DNA of 64,000 bases, from assembly GCF_009193255.1 (NCBI RefSeq), contig NZ_WACG01000005.1, forward strand, positions 1-64,000. The letters are read 5' to 3'. Position numbers and translations under genes: made by a program. This stretch comes from Arthrobacter koreensis (GTDB lineage: Bacteria > Actinomycetota > Actinomycetes > Actinomycetales > Micrococcaceae). The notes beneath the pieces are model-generated. The model did not search any database. It was not told where the DNA came from and saw only the letters and a list, made by a program, of their open reading frames with translations. Positions 60,802 to 64,000 of this stretch are shown piece by piece (within the stretch, counting starts at the first letter, position 1; the number at the start of each line of letters is the position of its first letter).

Positions 60802-63200
60802 CGGCGACGCTCGCTCCGCCGGAGCCCCGGCAGTCGGAGCCACGCCCGCGCCGACGCCGGACGGGAGATGCCCAGTGGGTGGGCGGAGCGGTTTGCGCTG
60901 CGGCCGTGCTGCTGTGCGCGCTGAGTATCCACGGGGTGCTCGACGGGTTCGCCTGGGTGTGGCCGCTTGGGACTGCGCTCGCTGCGGTCGCAGCAGGAAC
61001 GGCGCTCGCCCGGTGGTTCAGGCTGCCCACTGCGCTGGTACCGGCAGCAGGGATGGCTGCGCTGGCCCTCATCCTCACGGTGATGTTCTCAGCTGACGCC
61101 GCGTTCCTGGGGATCCTTCCCACGGGTGCCACGCTCGGCCGGGCACAGGCACTGCTCTCGGCCGCCCAAACCACGGTGATTACCCAGGTCATCCCCGTCA
61201 ACCCGGACGCCGGCGTGGTGTTCGTCGCCTGTCTTGCGGTGGGACTGATCGCCGTCCTGGTGGATACGCTGGCAGTCACCCTTCGGATGCCCGCAGCCAG
61301 CGGATTTGGCCTGTTCACCGTCCTGCTGGTTCCCGCAATCATCAAGCCGCAGAGCGTGGGAGTGGCAGGCTTCACGGCGGCAGCGGCCGGCTACCTCCTG
61401 ATCCTGGCTGCCGGAACCTGGCAGGAGCGGCGGGAACGGTCTGCGGCGCATGCGGCACCGGACGTCCCAACCCGCCCCAGCGGCGCCCAGGCCGCAGGTG
61501 CCGCGGGAATCGGTGCGGCGGCCGTGGTGGCAGCCCTGCTGGTTTCCCTCGCCATTCCGGGTTTCAATGCAGGCGCCTTTCCCCAGGGCGCACGGTTCAA
61601 CTTCCTGAACGGTTCCACCGGGCTGAACCCCGTGGTGTCCCTGGGCAATGACCTGCGCCAGCCAACCGCAACCGGACGGATCACCTACGCCACGGACTCA
61701 ACCCGGCCGGTCTACCTCCGTTCAACCACCCTGGAAGACTTCTCCGGCACCCGCTGGGCTCCGGATACCCGGGAAAACGAGCGGAAGTCGCTGGCAGGAG
61801 AAATGGCCCCGGCAGGTTCCGCGGATCCCGCCATCCCCACGGAGACCGTGCGCACCCTGATCAGCTCTCCGAGTTACGCCAGCCCCTGGCTGCTGGCTCC
61901 CTACGCGCCATCCTCCGTGTCCGGGCTGGACGGCGCCTGGACCTGGGATCCCACCACCATGACCATCCTGTCCGGCAGCGGCAGTTCGGAACCGCGTTCC
62001 GGGTATGAAGTCGTCAGTGAGTCTCCCGTGGTGACCAGCGAGGCCCTCTCCGGGCTCCGGGCTGCTCCCGCGGATGCGGTGGAACCCAGGTTCACGGACC
62101 TCCCGGGCGACCTCCCGCAAATCATCCGGGACACGGCCCGGGAAGCAGTGGCGGGCGCCGACGGCCCCTATGCCCAGGCGCTGGCCCTTCAGTCCTACCT
62201 CCGCGGTCCGCAGTTCGACTACTCGCTGGAGGCCCCCGTCGAGGGCGGTTATGACGGCAACGGTATGGGCGTGCTGTCCAGGTTCCTCGAACAGAAGTCC
62301 GGCTACTGCATCCATTTCGCCTCCGCCATGGCCGTCATGGCCCGCGAGGTTGGCATCCCCAGCCGGATGGGCCTGGGCTACGCTCCCGGACGGGCGACGG
62401 GCAATACCCTCCCCGGTCCGGACGGCACGGAGCTGGATGAGTACGCGGTTGACGCGCGCGATGCGCATGCCTGGCCCGAACTCTACTTCGAAGGTGCCGG
62501 ATGGGTGCGTTTCGAGCCCACGCCGTCCCGCGGCGTCGTGCCCTCCTACGCCGTCCAGCGGCAGCAGAACGCCGCGTCCGCCGCGCAGGCCGACGCCGAT
62601 CCGCGGGATATGCGGAACCCGGCACCGCCGGCGCTTCCCTCAGCCGCTCCCGAGCCCGATGCCCAGTCCCAGCCCCTCGAGCCGGGGGAAACTGCCGCGG
62701 CTCCGTGGGCCGGCGTTGGAATAGGCCTGTTGGTGGCCGGGGCAGCGGTACTCACGCCGTGGGCCCTGCGCCGGAGAAGGACCGGGCTGCGCAGGAGCGA
62801 ACATGCCGGGTCGGGCCGTGCGGCTCCGGTCTGGTCCGAGGCCACGGACCTGGCACAGGATTTCGGTTACCGTGCCAGGACCGCTGACAGTCCGCGGTCC
62901 TACGCGGAGCGCCTTAGCTCGCAGGCGGGGCTGCCGCAGCCGGCGGCGAACGCGCTGGCCCGGCTGCGCGCCGCTTACGAAGCCGAGGCCTACGCCGACC
63001 CGGCGGGGCCTGGCCCCGCCGGGAAGCCGCCCGCGGACTGGCAGGACGTGGAGACCGTTCGCACCGCGCTGCGCGGGTCCGTGACCGTTCCGGCGCGGCT
63101 CCGGGCTGTCTTCGTTCCGGCGTCGTTGTTTCCGGCCCAACGCACCGGGCCCACGCCGGCCGCGTCCCGGGAACCGGCGAAACCGTCTTCCCGGCGTTAA
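60798..63200 (+). CDS. TgpA-like membrane transglutaminase-domain protein
   Basis: An 800-aa protein with about seven N-terminal hydrophobic helices (about 28-250) and a large extracytoplasmic region. Its transglutaminase-like core (about 485-600) has Cys near 503 in SGYCIHFASAMAVMAREVGI, His near 556 in DARDAHAWPELYFEGAGW, and an acidic residue in WVRFEPTPSRG (Glu where many members have Asp). A further membrane helix lies near 635-655 and a cytoplasmic DUF4129-like tail follows. TgpA-family proteins are peptide- or protein-modifying or protease-like enzymes at the cell surface. It is the last gene of the MoxR-DUF58 operon, joined by ATGA overlap; a 16-bp terminator follows at once. Confidence 0.9.
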   Translation: MTATLAPPEPRQSEPRPRRRRTGDAQWVGGAVCAAAVLLCALSIHGVLDGFAWVWPLGTALAAVAAGTALARWFRLPTALVPAAGMAALALILTVMFSADAAFLGILPTGATLGRAQALLSAAQTTVITQVIPVNPDAGVVFVACLAVGLIAVLVDTLAVTLRMPAASGFGLFTVLLVPAIIKPQSVGVAGFTAAAAGYLLILAAGTWQERRERSAAHAAPDVPTRPSGAQAAGAAGIGAAAVVAALLVSLAIPGFNAGAFPQGARFNFLNGSTGLNPVVSLGNDLRQPTATGRITYATDSTRPVYLRSTTLEDFSGTRWAPDTRENERKSLAGEMAPAGSADPAIPTETVRTLISSPSYASPWLLAPYAPSSVSGLDGAWTWDPTTMTILSGSGSSEPRSGYEVVSESPVVTSEALSGLRAAPADAVEPRFTDLPGDLPQIIRDTAREAVAGADGPYAQALALQSYLRGPQFDYSLEAPVEGGYDGNGMGVLSRFLEQKSGYCIHFASAMAVMAREVGIPSRMGLGYAPGRATGNTLPGPDGTELDEYAVDARDAHAWPELYFEGAGWVRFEPTPSRGVVPSYAVQRQQNAASAAQADADPRDMRNPAPPALPSAAPEPDAQSQPLEPGETAAAPWAGVGIGLLVAGAAVLTPWALRRRRTGLRRSEHAGSGRAAPVWSEATDLAQDFGYRARTADSPRSYAERLSSQAGLPQPAANALARLRAAYEAEAYADPAGPGPAGKPPADWQDVETVRTALRGSVTVPARLRAVFVPASLFPAQRTGPTPAASREPAKPSSRR

Positions 63201-63205
63201 CGCCG

Positions 63206-63244
63206 CAGGCCCCGCACCGGGGGTTCTCCGGTGCGGGGCCTGCG
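63206..63244. terminator. Bidirectional terminator, 16-bp stem
   Basis: GCAGGCCCCGCACCGG (63206-63221) and its perfect complement (63229-63244) with loop GGGTTCT, between the convergent TgpA-like gene and the dehydrogenase at the right edge. It has no T tract. Confidence 0.8.
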
Positions 63245-63266
63245 AACGCCGCTCAGCGGCCGGGAA

Positions 63267-64000
63267 CTATGCCGTGGGGTCAGCGATTCCGATGTACTGC
63301 GTGTACAGGTATTCCTCGATGCCTTCGTCGCCGCCTTCGCGGCCCAGGCCGGACTGCTTGACGCCGCCGAAGGGGGCGGCGGCGTTGGACACGACGCCGG
63401 CGTTGAGGCCGAGCATGCCGGTCTCCAGCTTCTCGCCGATCCGCAGGCCGCGGTTCAGGTCCTCGGTGAAGACGTAGGCGATCAGGCCGTACTCGGAGGC
63501 GTTGGCCAGCTTCACGGCTTCGGCTTCGGTGGAGAAGGTGATCACCGGAGCCACCGGGCCGAAGATCTCCTCCTGCAGGATCCGGGCGCCGGCGGGAACG
63601 TTTTTCAGCACGGTTGGTGCGTAGAAGTAGCCCGGTCCGTCCACGGGCGCACCGCCGACTACCGCAGTGGCGCCGCCGTCGATCGCGTCTTCCACCAGGG
63701 AGTGGACCTTGTCGCGGGACTTTGCATCGATCAGCGGGCCAACCTTGGACTCGTCCTCGGTTCCGCGGGCGGTGGTCATGGCGCCGACCTTGGCCGCGAA
63801 CTTCTCGGAGAACTCGTCGGCAATGTCCTCGTGCACAATGAACCGGTTGGCGGCGGTGCAGGCTTCGCCCATGTTCCGCAGCTTGGCCGCCATGGCGCCT
63901 TCAACCGCCTTGTCGATATCGGCATCCTCGAACACCACGAACGGCGCGTTGCCGCCCAGTTCCATGGAGGTGCGCAGCACCTTGTCCGCGGCATCGCGGA
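63267..64000 (-). CDS. Succinate-semialdehyde dehydrogenase, C-terminal part (cut by window edge)
   Basis: At least 244 codons of an aldehyde dehydrogenase whose start lies beyond the right edge; the frame is open to base 64000. Visible parts are the general-base Glu in RTSMELGGNAPFVVFEDADI, the catalytic Cys in MGEACTAANRFIVHEDIADE, the late E-x-F-G-P-V motif (LQEEIFGPVAPVITF) and the C-terminal FGGVKQSGLGREGGDEGIEE. These match the long GabD clade, distinct from the shorter enzyme at 1438-2835. It would oxidise succinate semialdehyde in GABA degradation. No partner gene (gabT) is within the window. Confidence 0.88.
   Translation of the reverse strand, partial: RDAADKVLRTSMELGGNAPFVVFEDADIDKAVEGAMAAKLRNMGEACTAANRFIVHEDIADEFSEKFAAKVGAMTTARGTEDESKVGPLIDAKSRDKVHSLVEDAIDGGATAVVGGAPVDGPGYFYAPTVLKNVPAGARILQEEIFGPVAPVITFSTEAEAVKLANASEYGLIAYVFTEDLNRGLRIGEKLETGMLGLNAGVVSNAAAPFGGVKQSGLGREGGDEGIEEYLYTQYIGIADPTA

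Overview
The window is a GC-rich chromosomal segment with actinobacterial gene order and gene content: glmU-prs-rplY-pth on one strand, the tatD-rpfB-ksgA-ispE neighbourhood, SufS-SufU, an alternate-type signal peptide protein, and LAL-type LuxR regulators. Many starts are GTG or TTG, and 4-base stop/start overlaps are common. The protein style fits Micrococcaceae (Arthrobacter or a close relative); this is inferred from gene content only. No IS element, prophage, CRISPR array or rRNA operon was seen. One tRNA (Gln, TTG) is present.

Layout. 1-9.3 kb: an alternate-signal-peptide secreted protein, a VanZ-like membrane protein, an aldehyde dehydrogenase of the succinate-semialdehyde type, a degenerate Hpt protein, a divergent response regulator/histidine kinase pair, sufU-sufS, and an acyltransferase. 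9.4-30.0 kb: a surface or exopolysaccharide locus. It holds an SGNH-acyltransferase, two glycosyltransferases, a TagD-like cytidylyltransferase, a secreted beta-helix protein (the only plus-strand gene here), a polymerase/ligase, a Wzz-like protein with an eroded BY-kinase domain, a CDP-alcohol phosphotransferase, an 1829-aa secreted propeller/LamG/PKD protein, a flippase, a lipoprotein, and an initiating polyprenyl-P sugar transferase. 30.6-44.5 kb: five consecutive ~870-930 aa AAA/LuxR regulators, all on the minus strand.

45.0-49.2 kb: pth, rplY, prs, glmU and tRNA-Gln (housekeeping). 49.3-50.4 kb: a TetR-NUDIX fusion. 50.5-58.1 kb: an ABC-F protein, ispE, rsmA, an HTH/helical-repeat regulator on the opposite strand, rpfB and tatD. 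58.3-63.2 kb: a MoxR / DUF58 / transglutaminase-like trio. The right edge cuts a second succinate-semialdehyde dehydrogenase.

How it may work together: the 9.4-30 kb genes provide initiation (sugar transferase), assembly (glycosyltransferases), flipping, polymerisation and length control, acyl and possibly phospho-alcohol decoration, plus secreted proteins that may bind or process the product. The five LuxR proteins lie directly upstream of the initiating transferase. Related GAGTA-type motifs and a duplicated hairpin occur in the spacers around them, so the array is a candidate multi-input controller of this locus. That regulatory link is a hypothesis.
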